The notes under the pieces were generated by a model, which saw only the letters and a list, made by a program, of their open reading frames with translations, was not told the origin of the DNA and searched no databases. A DNA stretch of 64,000 nt from Rhizobiaceae bacterium (GTDB taxonomy: Bacteria; Pseudomonadota; Alphaproteobacteria; Rhizobiales; Rhizobiaceae): contig JARGOX010000016.1 in NCBI GenBank assembly GCA_029233925.1, positions 1-64,000 of the forward strand. The letters are read 5' to 3'. Within the stretch, counting starts at the first letter, position 1. Each line of letters opens with the position of its first letter. The translations under genes and the position numbers were made by a program. Below are positions 53,230 to 62,074 of the stretch, in pieces.

Positions 53230-54122
53230 CTCTGCCCGACACCCAGGCTCTGATCCCTGCGAATATTCATGATGGTTCTGAAGGACCAGGCGATCGCCAG
53301 GACAATCATGAAATAGATGATCGAGCGCGCCGCCGCAGGACCATAATTGAAAGCCGCTATTTCTTCGCCCAGATCCAGCGACAAAAAGGTCGTGGCATCC
53401 TTCGGACCGCCCGCATTGACGCGAAATGCCTCCGTGTAGATCATGAAACTGTCCATGAACCGCAACAACAAAGCCATCATCAGTACAGCGCTCATCTTCG
53501 GCAATTCAACAAAGCGGAAAACCTGGAGCCGCGAAGCGCCATCAATGGCCGCTGCCTGGTAATGGGCCGGTGGAATGGTGGAAAGGCTTGAATAACACAG
53601 GATGACCACCAGACCGATCCAATGCCAGGTGTCCATGGCGACAAGCAAAATCCAGGTATGAAGCGCATTGAATTTGTAATCGAAGTCAATGCCAAGCATT
53701 GCAAGCAAACGGCCGCCAAAGCCTGCCGGGTCACCCAGAAAACTCACCCACATCGAGGGCACGGTATTCCACGGCACCATCAAAGGCAGGGCAAGCATCA
53801 TCAACAGGGCCATGCTCAATTTGCCGTCCCGCGGCAGGAGCAACGCAATGAACACGCCCAGCGGGATCTGGATGGACAATATGATCGCGGAAAACACAAG
53901 ACTGCGCAGAAGGCTTTCAAAAAACCGGCTCGAAGACAGGATTTCCCGATACCATTCGGTGCCAATCCAGTAGCGCGATTCCAGCGTGAAAATATCGAAA
54001 AATGAATAGTTGAATATGGTCAGCAACGGCAGCACGCCGACAAATGCAAGAACGCTCAATGCCGGCAGCAGAAGCCACCAGGCCGAGCTTGTCTGTATTT
54101 CGGAGCGATAGGGGCTGGACAA
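53226..54122 (-). CDS. ABC transporter permease, second GlpP-like subunit
   Basis: About 298 residues from a TTG at 54122 (LSSPYRSE) with AGAGAAG upstream; the frame continues upstream to 54257 through the glpV terminator hairpins, which I exclude. Six hydrophobic segments. Paralogy with GlpP is strong: GTEWYREILSS/GTEWFQDVLSS, QAAAIDGAS/QAAKIDGAS, LLRFMDSFMIYTE in both. The second permease pair may give a different substrate range or be expressed at a lower level after read-through of the glpV terminator. Confidence 0.86.
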   Translation of the reverse strand: MSSPYRSEIQTSSAWWLLLPALSVLAFVGVLPLLTIFNYSFFDIFTLESRYWIGTEWYREILSSSRFFESLLRSLVFSAIILSIQIPLGVFIALLLPRDGKLSMALLMMLALPLMVPWNTVPSMWVSFLGDPAGFGGRLLAMLGIDFDYKFNALHTWILLVAMDTWHWIGLVVILCYSSLSTIPPAHYQAAAIDGASRLQVFRFVELPKMSAVLMMALLLRFMDSFMIYTEAFRVNAGGPKDATTFLSLDLGEEIAAFNYGPAAARSIIYFMIVLAIAWSFRTIMNIRRDQSLGVGQR

Positions 54123-54210
54123 AGTAAACGGTCTTCTCTGACGTCTTTTCTGTTGATTGTGTCTGAAACACCGACCGACACGCCGGCACCTGAAAATATC
54201 GACCCAACAA

Positions 54211-54265
54211 ATTGGGGCCAAAACACTGTTCCGGCCCCAATGGCGCACCGCAATCAAGTCGGTGC
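54211..54265 (-). terminator. Double hairpin after glpV, probable partial terminator
   Basis: On the minus strand GCACCG/CGGTGC (54245-54265) is followed by ATTGGGGCC/GGCCCCAAT (54211-54241), then TTTGTTGGG. The second stem is strong but the T-run is short and broken, so attenuation with read-through into the second permease pair is more likely than full stop. Confidence 0.6.
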
Positions 54266-54288
54266 ATCCTCATTCAAATGGCTGGTGC

Positions 54289-56022
54289 TTACTTCCAGCT
54301 ATTGATCAGTTCGTCATAGGAAACCGTTTCACCGGCTGGCTTCTCATTTGCCAACTTGATGCGCGGTGCAACCGAACCATGTTCCTTGGCATAATTGTTC
54401 CAATAGGCAAGGTCATGTTTCTCGTTCATCACGGGGCCAAGCTCGCCTTGAACGCCAGCGCGTTCCAGACGTTCCAGTACCTTTTCCTGGTCGGCACAAA
54501 GGCTGTCCAATGCTTCCTGTGGTGTCTTTTCACCAGACATTGCATCGCCGATATTCTGCCACCACAACTGGGCAAGTTTCGGATAATCAGGAACATTGGT
54601 GCCTGTCGGAGACCACTGAACGCGCGCTGGCGAACGGTAGAATTCGATCAGACCACCAAGCTTGTTGGCACGATCCGTGAAGTGCTGTGAGTTGATCGTG
54701 GATTCACGAATGAAGGTAAGGCCAACATCGGACTTTTTCAGGTCGACCGTTTTCGACGTGACAAACTGGGCATAGAGCCATGCAGCCTGTGCACGATCAA
54801 CCGGCGTCGACTTCATGAGTGTCCATGAACCCGCGTCCTGATAACCGACCTTCATGCCTTCTTCCCAATAGGCACCGTGGGGTGAAGGCGCCATACGCCA
54901 TTTTGGCGTGCCGTCTTCGTTCATCACAGGCAGGCCCGGCTCAACTGTTGCAGCAGTAAAGGCCGTGTACCAGAACATCTGCTGTGCCACATTGCCCTGT
55001 GCAGGGATCGGGCCAGCTTCACCAAAGGTCATGCCGGCAGCTTCTGGCGGAGAATAGCTCTTCAACCAGTCGATTGCCTTTGTCACAGCGTAAACGGCTG
55101 CTGCGTCGTTTGTTGCGCCACCGCGATCAACACAGGAACCGGTTGGTTGCGACTTGTCATTGACGCGAATGCCCCATTCGTCGACCGGCAGGCCGTTCGG
55201 CTCACCCTTGTCGCCCATGCCCGCCATGGACATCCACGCATCGGTATAACGCCAGCCAAGCGACGGATCTTTTTTGCCGTAGTCCATGTTGCCATAGACC
55301 TTGCCTTCAACGCCCAGATGCGACATGTCGCGGCCCGTGAAGAATTCCGCGATATCCTCATAAGCGGACCAGTTCACCGGAACACCAAGATCGTAACCGT
55401 ATTTGGCCTTGAAATCGGATTTGTTCTTTTCGTCGTTGAACCAGTCATAGCGGAACCAATAGAGGTTGGCGAACTGCTGATCGGGCAACTGATAAAGCTT
55501 GCCGTCGGGCGCAGTTGTGAAAGACGTGCCGATGAAATCGGCAACATCCAGGCCGGGATTGGTTACATCCTTGCCTTCACCAGCCATCCAGTCTGTCAGG
55601 TTGCGGACCTGCTGATAGCGCCAGTGGGTACCGATCAGGTCGGAGTCATTGACGTAGCCGTCATAAATGTTCTCACCCGACTGCATTTGCGTCTGCAGCT
55701 TTTCAACCACGTCGCCTTCACCAATCAGGTCATGCGTCACCTTGATGCCGGTGATGGCCGAAAATGCGGGCGCAAGAACCTTGGATTCATATTCATGCGT
55801 ACCGATTGTTTCCGATACCACCTTGATTTCCATTCCTTCGTACGGCTTGGCAGCATTGATGAAAAATTCCATCTCGGCTTTCTGCTCGGCTTCTGAAAGA
55901 ACCGAAAGCCCTGCAATTTCCTCCGCAAGAAACTTTTCGGCCGCCGCCATGTCGGCATGGGCATAGCCCGTTGCCAACATGAGGGCCGCACAAGCCGTCG
56001 TGTTGAGTAATAGATATCGCAT
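54289..56022 (-). CDS. glpV: ABC transporter substrate-binding protein, glycerol type
   Basis: Large periplasmic solute-binding protein of 577 residues, signal peptide about 1-23 (ALMLATGYAHADM). It begins with AEKFLAEEIAGLSVLSEAEQ, then the binding-protein fold (IKVVSETIGTHEYESKVLAP, GYVNDSDLIGTHWRYQQ). Size and neighbours match GlpV of the glpSTPQUV glycerol uptake system described in Rhizobium leguminosarum. GGGAGG precedes the ATG, and a strong hairpin lies between glpU and this gene. It should be the most abundant product of the operon. Confidence 0.9.
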   Translation of the reverse strand: MRYLLLNTTACAALMLATGYAHADMAAAEKFLAEEIAGLSVLSEAEQKAEMEFFINAAKPYEGMEIKVVSETIGTHEYESKVLAPAFSAITGIKVTHDLIGEGDVVEKLQTQMQSGENIYDGYVNDSDLIGTHWRYQQVRNLTDWMAGEGKDVTNPGLDVADFIGTSFTTAPDGKLYQLPDQQFANLYWFRYDWFNDEKNKSDFKAKYGYDLGVPVNWSAYEDIAEFFTGRDMSHLGVEGKVYGNMDYGKKDPSLGWRYTDAWMSMAGMGDKGEPNGLPVDEWGIRVNDKSQPTGSCVDRGGATNDAAAVYAVTKAIDWLKSYSPPEAAGMTFGEAGPIPAQGNVAQQMFWYTAFTAATVEPGLPVMNEDGTPKWRMAPSPHGAYWEEGMKVGYQDAGSWTLMKSTPVDRAQAAWLYAQFVTSKTVDLKKSDVGLTFIRESTINSQHFTDRANKLGGLIEFYRSPARVQWSPTGTNVPDYPKLAQLWWQNIGDAMSGEKTPQEALDSLCADQEKVLERLERAGVQGELGPVMNEKHDLAYWNNYAKEHGSVAPRIKLANEKPAGETVSYDELINSWK

Positions 56023-56056
56023 AGTATTTCCTCCCTTTAGAGATCATGCGCGTTAA

Positions 56057-56079
56057 GGAGATGAAAAGATTTCATCTCC
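56057..56079 (-). promoter_or_regulatory. Perfect 10-bp hairpin between glpU and glpV
   Basis: GGAGATGAAA-AGA-TTTCATCTCC on the plus strand, equally foldable on the minus transcript. No T-run follows. It lies 13 bases after glpU and 34 bases before glpV, a place where RNase-resistant stems set different mRNA stability of binding-protein and membrane genes. Confidence 0.6.
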
Positions 56080-56091
56080 ATTTCCATGGAA

Positions 56092-56373
56092 TCAAACTGT
56101 TCGAAAAACGCCAATGGCGTAGATCAGTGAAACTCCAAGAGCCCACCACAGATTGGGTCCGACAAGACCCAGCCATGCGAGGTGGATAAATGCGCTGCCA
56201 AGCAGCGAAATGAAGAGGCGATCGCCTCTGGTTGTTTCAAAATGCAGGATACCGACCCGTGGGTTTCCACCCGGAGAAAAATATTCCCAAACGCCCATCC
56301 CGATCAGCAGCCCTATGATGCACGCCCAAAACAGGAATGTAGGCACAGTCCAGGCCATCCATGACAGATCCAT
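56092..56373 (-). CDS. glpU: DUF2160 small membrane protein of the glycerol transporter
   Basis: 93 residues from ATG at 56373 after GGGAGGAAAATC. Two to three hydrophobic segments (about 7-27, 52-70 and 73-90) with PGGNPRVGILHFETTRGDRL in the loop, matching DUF2160. In rhizobial glycerol operons this small protein lies between glpQ and glpV; its exact role in the transporter is unknown. The longer frame to 56493 is a shadow of the glpQ end. Confidence 0.88.
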   Translation of the reverse strand: MDLSWMAWTVPTFLFWACIIGLLIGMGVWEYFSPGGNPRVGILHFETTRGDRLFISLLGSAFIHLAWLGLVGPNLWWALGVSLIYAIGVFRTV

Positions 56374-56384
56374 GATTTTCCTCC

Positions 56385-57290
56385 CTATACCCGGCCCAGG
56401 GCCAGGCCCTTGGCGATGTAGTTGCGTACGAAATAGATGACGAATGCGCCGGGGATGATGGTCAGAACCCCTGCCGCGGCAAGCACGCCCCAATCAACGC
56501 CGGAGGCGCCCACGGTGCGCGTCATGATCGCTGCAATCGGTTTTGCATCCGTCGTCGTCAGCGTGCGCGCAATCAACAATTCCACCCACGAGAACATGAA
56601 GCAGAAAAAGGCGGCGACACCGATGCCCGAAGCGATCAGCGGCATGAAGATCTTCACAAAGAATTTTGGGAACGAATAGCCGTCAATATAGGCGGTCTCG
56701 TCTATCTCTTTGGGAATGCCGGACATGAAGCCTTCCAGGATCCACACCGCCAATGGCACGTTGAACAGACAATGCGCCAGCGCCACCGCAATATGCGTAT
56801 CGATCAGGCCGAACGCCGAATAAAGCTGGAAGAAAGGCAGCACAAACACGGCCGCAGGCGCCATGCGGTTGGACAACAGCCAGAAGAACATGTGCTTGTC
56901 GCCAAGGAAGCGGTAACGCGAAAAGGCGTAGGCCGCCGGCAACGCCGCAGAAATCGAGATCACCGTGTTCATGCCGACATAGATCAGCGAATTGATATAG
57001 CCGGAATACCAGGATGGGTCCGTGAAGATCACAGTGTAATTATGCAGGGTCGGGTTTTCCGGGAACAGGGTGAAAGCCGACAGGATTTCCTGGTTGGTCT
57101 TGAAACTCATGTTGATCAGCCAATAGATCGGCAGCATCAGAAAGAGGATGTAAAGACCGGGCACCAGCCAACGCGTCATGCTCTTGCGCGTATAGCGATT
57201 GCTGGAGCGCACATCGCTGGTGTCGATCACATTGATCGGCGCATCCAACGTGTTTTCGTTCGTCATCGCGTGGTTTGTTTGACTGGCCAT
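56385..57290 (-). CDS. glpQ: Glycerol ABC transporter permease GlpQ
   Basis: 301-residue MalG-type permease, six hydrophobic segments after an N-terminal hydrophilic stretch of about 35 residues. EAA loop PKEIDETAYIDGYSFPKFFV is at about 190-209, the site of contact with the ATPases. Overlaps the glpP stop by one base (TAATG). Ends GLALGRV. Paralogue of the permease at 52411-53229. Confidence 0.92.
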   Translation of the reverse strand: MASQTNHAMTNENTLDAPINVIDTSDVRSSNRYTRKSMTRWLVPGLYILFLMLPIYWLINMSFKTNQEILSAFTLFPENPTLHNYTVIFTDPSWYSGYINSLIYVGMNTVISISAALPAAYAFSRYRFLGDKHMFFWLLSNRMAPAAVFVLPFFQLYSAFGLIDTHIAVALAHCLFNVPLAVWILEGFMSGIPKEIDETAYIDGYSFPKFFVKIFMPLIASGIGVAAFFCFMFSWVELLIARTLTTTDAKPIAAIMTRTVGASGVDWGVLAAAGVLTIIPGAFVIYFVRNYIAKGLALGRV

Positions 57291-58177
57291 TAGTCTTCCA
57301 CCCTCGCATCCGGTTTATCGACACCCACATTGCTCATCACCGTGAAGAAGACGTAGCAGACCGACAGAACGATCAGTTGGTAGACAAGAGACATGGCTGC
57401 AGCCGGGCCCAGATCAAACTGGCCAATGGCCTGTTTCACCAGGTCGATCGACATGAATGTGGTTGAATTGCCGGGGCCGCCGCCTGTCAGGACAAAGGGC
57501 TCCGTGTAAATCATGAATGAATCCATGAACCGCAACAGGAATGCGATGATCAGAACACCGCGTATCTTTGGCAGTTGAATGTAGCGAAAGACGGACCATT
57601 TGGACGCGCCGTCAATCTTTGCGGCCTGATAATAGGCCTCGGGAATTGATACCAGACCGGCATAACACAGCAGGACGACGAGGCTCGTCCAATGCCAGAC
57701 ATCCATCAGGATGATTGTTGCCCATGCATCAAATATATTGCTGGCGTAATTGTAGTTCACACCCAGCTGGTCGAGCGAATATCCCAAAAGGCCGATATCG
57801 GCGCGGCCGAAAATCTGCCAGATTGTTCCAACGACATTCCACGGAATGAGCAATGGCAAGGCCATGGTGACGAGACAGACAGGAACCCAGATGCCCTTTT
57901 TCGGCATGGTCAGGGCAATGCCGATGCCCAGCGGAATTTCGATTGCCAGGATAATCACCGAAAACATGAAATTGCGCCCAAGCGCATCCCAGAACCGGTC
58001 GGAGCTCAGCACATCCTGAAACCATTCGGTGCCCGCCCAGAAGAACTGATTGTTGCCAAACGTGTCCTGAAATGAATAGTTGACCACCGTCATGATGGGA
58101 ATGATGGCACTGAGGGCCACCAGCGCAAAAACAGGAACGACCAGGAACCAGGCCTTGTTGTTATAGGGTTTGTCCAC
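57290..58177 (-). CDS. glpP: Glycerol ABC transporter permease GlpP
   Basis: 295-residue MalF-type permease. The GTG at 58177 is six bases after AGGAGG, a better start than the in-frame TTG at 58183. Six hydrophobic segments, EAA loop PEAYYQAAKIDGASKWSVF (about 192-210), and ILLMDVWHW-like ILMDVWHWTSLVVLL. Its ribosome site overlaps the end of glpT. Paralogue of the permease at 53226-54122. Confidence 0.91.
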   Translation of the reverse strand: MDKPYNNKAWFLVVPVFALVALSAIIPIMTVVNYSFQDTFGNNQFFWAGTEWFQDVLSSDRFWDALGRNFMFSVIILAIEIPLGIGIALTMPKKGIWVPVCLVTMALPLLIPWNVVGTIWQIFGRADIGLLGYSLDQLGVNYNYASNIFDAWATIILMDVWHWTSLVVLLCYAGLVSIPEAYYQAAKIDGASKWSVFRYIQLPKIRGVLIIAFLLRFMDSFMIYTEPFVLTGGGPGNSTTFMSIDLVKQAIGQFDLGPAAAMSLVYQLIVLSVCYVFFTVMSNVGVDKPDARVED

Positions 58178-58179
58178 AA

Positions 58180-59253
58180 TCAACCTCCTGCTCTTACCAG
58201 ATGGGAATTCTCGTAAACATTGATCCGGTCGGTCGCGAACCTGAAGGTCGGATCAGCCGGAACAGATTCCCCTTCTTTCAACACCGCATTGATGGAATGA
58301 CCTTCCAGATTTGCCCGAACGATCTTGAAGCGGCCAATGTTCTCAACAGCATCTATCTGAACTGGAATGCCGGCCCTGTCAGAGGACAGGGAGACAAATT
58401 CGGGGCGAATGCCCAGTTCGATATTGCTGCCGGAAATATTGTATTCGCGCGCAAGTTCAATTTTGGTGGTGCCAATCTCCGCCGTTTTTCCATTGATCTG
58501 ACACGGTAGCACATTCATGCCGGGAGAACCGATAAAATACCCGACAAACGTGTGGGCAGGTTCATCGAACAACTCTTCCGGTGTTCCGATCTGGACGACC
58601 TCACCTTCATACATCACCACCACTTTATCGGCGAATGTCAGGGCCTCGGTCTGGTCATGGGTCACATAAATCATCGTGTGTCCCAATTGGCGGTGCAGAT
58701 CCTTCAGCTTGGTGCGCAATTGCCATTTCATATGCGGGTCGATGACCGTCAAAGGCTCGTCGAAAAGAATGGCATTCACGTCGTAACGCACCAGGCCCCG
58801 TCCAAGTGAAATCTTCTGCTTCTCATCGGCCGTCAGTCCGCGTGCCTTTCGGTCAGCCTTGTCGGCAAGATCCAGAACCTCAATCATGTCGGCAACACGC
58901 TTGGTGATTTCATCTTGGGGAACACGGCGGTTTATCAGCGGAAAGGCCAGATTCTGGCGCACCGTCATAGTGTCGTAAATCACCGGAAACTGGAAAACCT
59001 GCGCGATATTTCGCTCTTCCGGTTGCAGATGCGTGACGTCTTTTCCATCAAACTTGATATGCCCCTTTGACGGCACGAGCAGTCCCGAGATGATATTCAA
59101 CAGGGTGGTTTTACCACAGCCGGATGGCCCGAGCAGCGCATAGGCGCCGCCATCTTCCCACTCGTAGTCAATTTCCTTCAGCGCAAAATCGGCGTCCGTT
59201 TTCGGGTTCGGATCGTAAGAATGAGCCAGTCTGTCGAGAGTAATGCTTGCCAT
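58180..59253 (-). CDS. glpT: Glycerol ABC transporter ATPase GlpT
   Basis: 357 residues: nucleotide-binding domain (about 1-235) plus TOBE/OB-like tail. Walker A GPSGCGKTT (about 38-46), Walker B ILFDEP and switch His in YVTHDQTEALTFADK are normal. The signature that should read LSGGQ is replaced by GLTADEKQKISLGRGLVR, so the C-loop is degenerate. The partner GlpS has the opposite defect, implying one working ATP site per heterodimer. Ten bases after glpS. Confidence 0.92.
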   Translation of the reverse strand: MASITLDRLAHSYDPNPKTDADFALKEIDYEWEDGGAYALLGPSGCGKTTLLNIISGLLVPSKGHIKFDGKDVTHLQPEERNIAQVFQFPVIYDTMTVRQNLAFPLINRRVPQDEITKRVADMIEVLDLADKADRKARGLTADEKQKISLGRGLVRYDVNAILFDEPLTVIDPHMKWQLRTKLKDLHRQLGHTMIYVTHDQTEALTFADKVVVMYEGEVVQIGTPEELFDEPAHTFVGYFIGSPGMNVLPCQINGKTAEIGTTKIELAREYNISGSNIELGIRPEFVSLSSDRAGIPVQIDAVENIGRFKIVRANLEGHSINAVLKEGESVPADPTFRFATDRINVYENSHLVRAGG

Positions 59254-59262
59254 GACTATTCC

Positions 59263-60345
59263 TCAATTCTGACTGTCAAAAGTCGGGGCGGAAACGAGGT
59301 TTTCATGGTGATCAAATATGAAAAAACTCTTCTGCTCCAGATAGGCTGGAATTGCATCGCCGATCTCGACCCGGTGAACGCCATGCATCAGCGCAACCAT
59401 GTGGGCGCCCCTGCTGTGAAGATGAATGAAACTTTCAGAGCCGGTGATTTCCGTCGTTGAAACCACGCAATCCAGTTTCATCGAATGCCCCTGGGGCTCT
59501 GCAAGCAACATGTGGTGTGGCCTGACACCGATCTTGTAGTTGCCATCGGCCAGTCCCAAAACATTTGTCGGAACGTCAACACGGCTGGTCTCAAAGACAA
59601 ATTCACTGCCAACCTTGGTGACGGGCAAGACATTCATCGGTGGATCCGAGAAGGTTTGCGCCGTCAGCAGGTTGGACGGGCGATTGTAGACGTCAATCGT
59701 CCGATCAAATTGTGTCACCCGCCCCTCGCACAAGGTGGCGGTCTTGCCGCCCAGCAACAAGGCTTCCTGCGGCTCCGTTGTTGCATAGACGAAAACCGCG
59801 CCCGTCTCTGCAAATATCTTGGGCAATTCCACCCGAAGCTCTTCGCGAAGCTTGTAATCCAGATTCGCCAGCGGCTCATCCAGCAAGACGAGCTCGGCAT
59901 TCTTGACCAGAGCCCTGGCCAGGGCTGTCCTTTGTTGCTGGCCACCCGACAGATTGGCGGGTGTACGATCGAGATAGGGCGTCAGTTTCATCAGGCCCGC
60001 AGCCTCGTGTACGCGGCGGTCGATGGTTGCCTGATCAACGCCGGCCACCCGCATCGGGGATGCGATATTTTCATAAACCGTCATGGCCGGGTAGTTGATG
60101 AATTGCTGATAAACCATCGCGACATTGCGCTTTTGCACCGGCATGCCGACAACATTGCTTCCATTCATCAGGATGCTGCCGGATGTCGGCCGGTCAAGCC
60201 CGGCCATCAACCGCATCAAGGATGTTTTCCCGGAAAGGGTCGGCCCCAGAAGAACGTTGACAGAACCCTTTTCAAGACTCATCGACACATCGCTGATGTG
60301 CATCGTGTTGCCAACTTTCTTGCTGATATTTTTCAATTCCAGCAT
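59263..60345 (-). CDS. glpS: Glycerol ABC transporter ATPase GlpS
   Basis: 360 residues. Walker A GPTLSGKTS (about 34-42), intact signature LSGGQQQRTALARAL (about 135-149) and Walker B LVLLDEPLANLD. The switch region that normally reads TH(D/E)Q is YATTEPQEALLLG, so the H-loop His is missing. The C-terminal TOBE-like tail (about 240-360) fits sugar-type importers. First ATPase after glpD with a 9-base gap. It complements the defect seen in GlpT. Confidence 0.92.
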   Translation of the reverse strand: MLELKNISKKVGNTMHISDVSMSLEKGSVNVLLGPTLSGKTSLMRLMAGLDRPTSGSILMNGSNVVGMPVQKRNVAMVYQQFINYPAMTVYENIASPMRVAGVDQATIDRRVHEAAGLMKLTPYLDRTPANLSGGQQQRTALARALVKNAELVLLDEPLANLDYKLREELRVELPKIFAETGAVFVYATTEPQEALLLGGKTATLCEGRVTQFDRTIDVYNRPSNLLTAQTFSDPPMNVLPVTKVGSEFVFETSRVDVPTNVLGLADGNYKIGVRPHHMLLAEPQGHSMKLDCVVSTTEITGSESFIHLHSRGAHMVALMHGVHRVEIGDAIPAYLEQKSFFIFDHHENLVSAPTFDSQN

Positions 60346-60354
60346 CGAAAAATC

Positions 60355-61875
60355 CTAATCCGCTGCAAAGGTTTGCAGTTTTTTGTTCTGGTTCATGAAT
60401 GTGTCGAGGCGTGTCTTCTGCTGTTCGGTGAAGCGAATGCCCAGCTTGCTTCTGCGCCACACCACATCATCCGCAGTTTGCGCCCACTCGTTGTTGATCA
60501 GATACCGCACTTCAGCCTCCATCAAGCCGAGGCCAAAATCCTCGCCCAGTTCCTCGGGGGTTTTGGCCGCCTGAAGTATATCGAAGGCCTTCAACCCATA
60601 GGAACGCACAAGCCTCTCGCTCTGGGCCGCTGCCAGGAATGGAAAATCTGAACGTACTTTGGCAAGCAGATCGGCAAAGCCCGACACACCGAACTCACCC
60701 CCGGGCAAGACACTTTTCCTTGTCCAGGGCGCGCCCTTCGCGCCCAGAACACTCTCCACCTCGTCAAGCATTGATTCAGCCAGGCGTCGATACGTGGTAA
60801 TCTTGCCGCCGAACACATTGATCACTTTGGGGTCTTCATCGTTGCCATCCATCCGCAACACGTAATCGCGGGTGGCTTCCTGAGCTTTGGAGGCACCGTC
60901 ATCATAGAGCGGACGCACGCCGGAATAGGTCCAAACGATATCGTTTTTGGTGACAGGCTCCTTGAAATACTGGCTCGCTCCGGCACAAAGATAGTCAATT
61001 TCCTCCGAGGAGATTCTCACATCGGAAAGTTTGCCCTGATAATCCTGATCTGTTGTGCCAATCAGGGTAAAATCCTGCTCATAGGGTATCGCGAAAAATA
61101 TACGATCATCAGCATTCTGGAAAAAATAGGCTTTTGGATGATCAAATTTCTTGCGCACGACGATGTGGCTGCCCTGAACAAGCCTCACATTATGGGCGTC
61201 ATTTTTCCCCAGGGAGGTCTGCAGTATATCGTCAACCCAGGGGCCGCCTGCATTGATAATGAGCTTTGCACAGACCCTGTGCGTGGCGCCCGTATCGGTA
61301 GACTGAAGCGTGATTTCCCAATGGGCGCCCACCCGGTTTGCAGCAATAACCTTGGTGCGCGTGTGTATTTCCGCGCCTCTTGCCTGAGCGTCCATCGCAT
61401 TCAAGACAACCAGACGTGCATCGTTCACCCAGCAATCTGAATATTCGAATGCCGTGGAAAATTCCTCTTTCAAGGGTTTGCCGGCAACATCTGATTTCAG
61501 ATCGACGACCCTGGTGCCCGGCAGAATTTTCCGCCCACCCAGATGATCATAGAAGAACAACCCGAGGCGCAGCAGCCAGGCCGGTCTCAATCCTTTGTGA
61601 TGCGGCAGCACAAAACGCATGGGCCAAATGATATGAGGCGCCATATTCAACAGCACTTCACGCTCGATCAGCGCCTTGCGAACCAGCAGAAACTCGTAGT
61701 GTTCCAGATAGCGCAACCCGCCGTGGATGAGTTTTGTAGACCAGGAAGACGTGCCCGAAGCCAGGTCATTCATTTCCGCCAGGCAAACGGAATAGCCACG
61801 GCCGGCAGCATCGCGCGCGATACCGCATCCGTTAATCCCGCCGCCAATGACGAAGATATCAAACACCGTGGACAA
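60355..61875 (-). CDS. glpD: Glycerol-3-phosphate dehydrogenase (quinone-linked, aerobic)
   Basis: Membrane-associated FAD enzyme converting glycerol-3-phosphate to dihydroxyacetone phosphate. Starts at a TTG (61875) five bases after GGAGG. FAD-binding IGGGINGCGIARDAAGRG is at about 10-27, TSSWSTKLIHGGLRYLE at about 42-58, and the DAO/GlpD C-terminal domain follows. 506 residues. First gene of the glpD-S-T-P-Q-U-V operon; no glycerol kinase glpK is seen in the window. Confidence 0.95.
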   Translation of the reverse strand: MSTVFDIFVIGGGINGCGIARDAAGRGYSVCLAEMNDLASGTSSWSTKLIHGGLRYLEHYEFLLVRKALIEREVLLNMAPHIIWPMRFVLPHHKGLRPAWLLRLGLFFYDHLGGRKILPGTRVVDLKSDVAGKPLKEEFSTAFEYSDCWVNDARLVVLNAMDAQARGAEIHTRTKVIAANRVGAHWEITLQSTDTGATHRVCAKLIINAGGPWVDDILQTSLGKNDAHNVRLVQGSHIVVRKKFDHPKAYFFQNADDRIFFAIPYEQDFTLIGTTDQDYQGKLSDVRISSEEIDYLCAGASQYFKEPVTKNDIVWTYSGVRPLYDDGASKAQEATRDYVLRMDGNDEDPKVINVFGGKITTYRRLAESMLDEVESVLGAKGAPWTRKSVLPGGEFGVSGFADLLAKVRSDFPFLAAAQSERLVRSYGLKAFDILQAAKTPEELGEDFGLGLMEAEVRYLINNEWAQTADDVVWRRSKLGIRFTEQQKTRLDTFMNQNKKLQTFAAD

Positions 61876-62074
61876 AATTTCCTCCCGAAACGGGCATCAC
61901 TATCCATAAAGTGAAACCTATCTCAGAGAAAACGAAAACACATCGAATGTCAAACGACATTTTTGCGAAAATCGATGGTATCAATACATACTTTAAGACG
62001 AGACCATGGTGGATGCACACCCAATTGCCGTGCTGCAATTGGTCTATTGGTCAAACAGACTACAAGAACGCCGG

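Noticed and set aside
53226..54257. Full 343-codon form of the second GlpP-like permease
   Set aside because: Its first 45 codons cover the hairpins after glpV and lack permease similarity; TTG at 54122 is better placed.
59485..60651. 388-codon plus-strand frame
   Set aside because: Antisense to glpS and the end of glpD.
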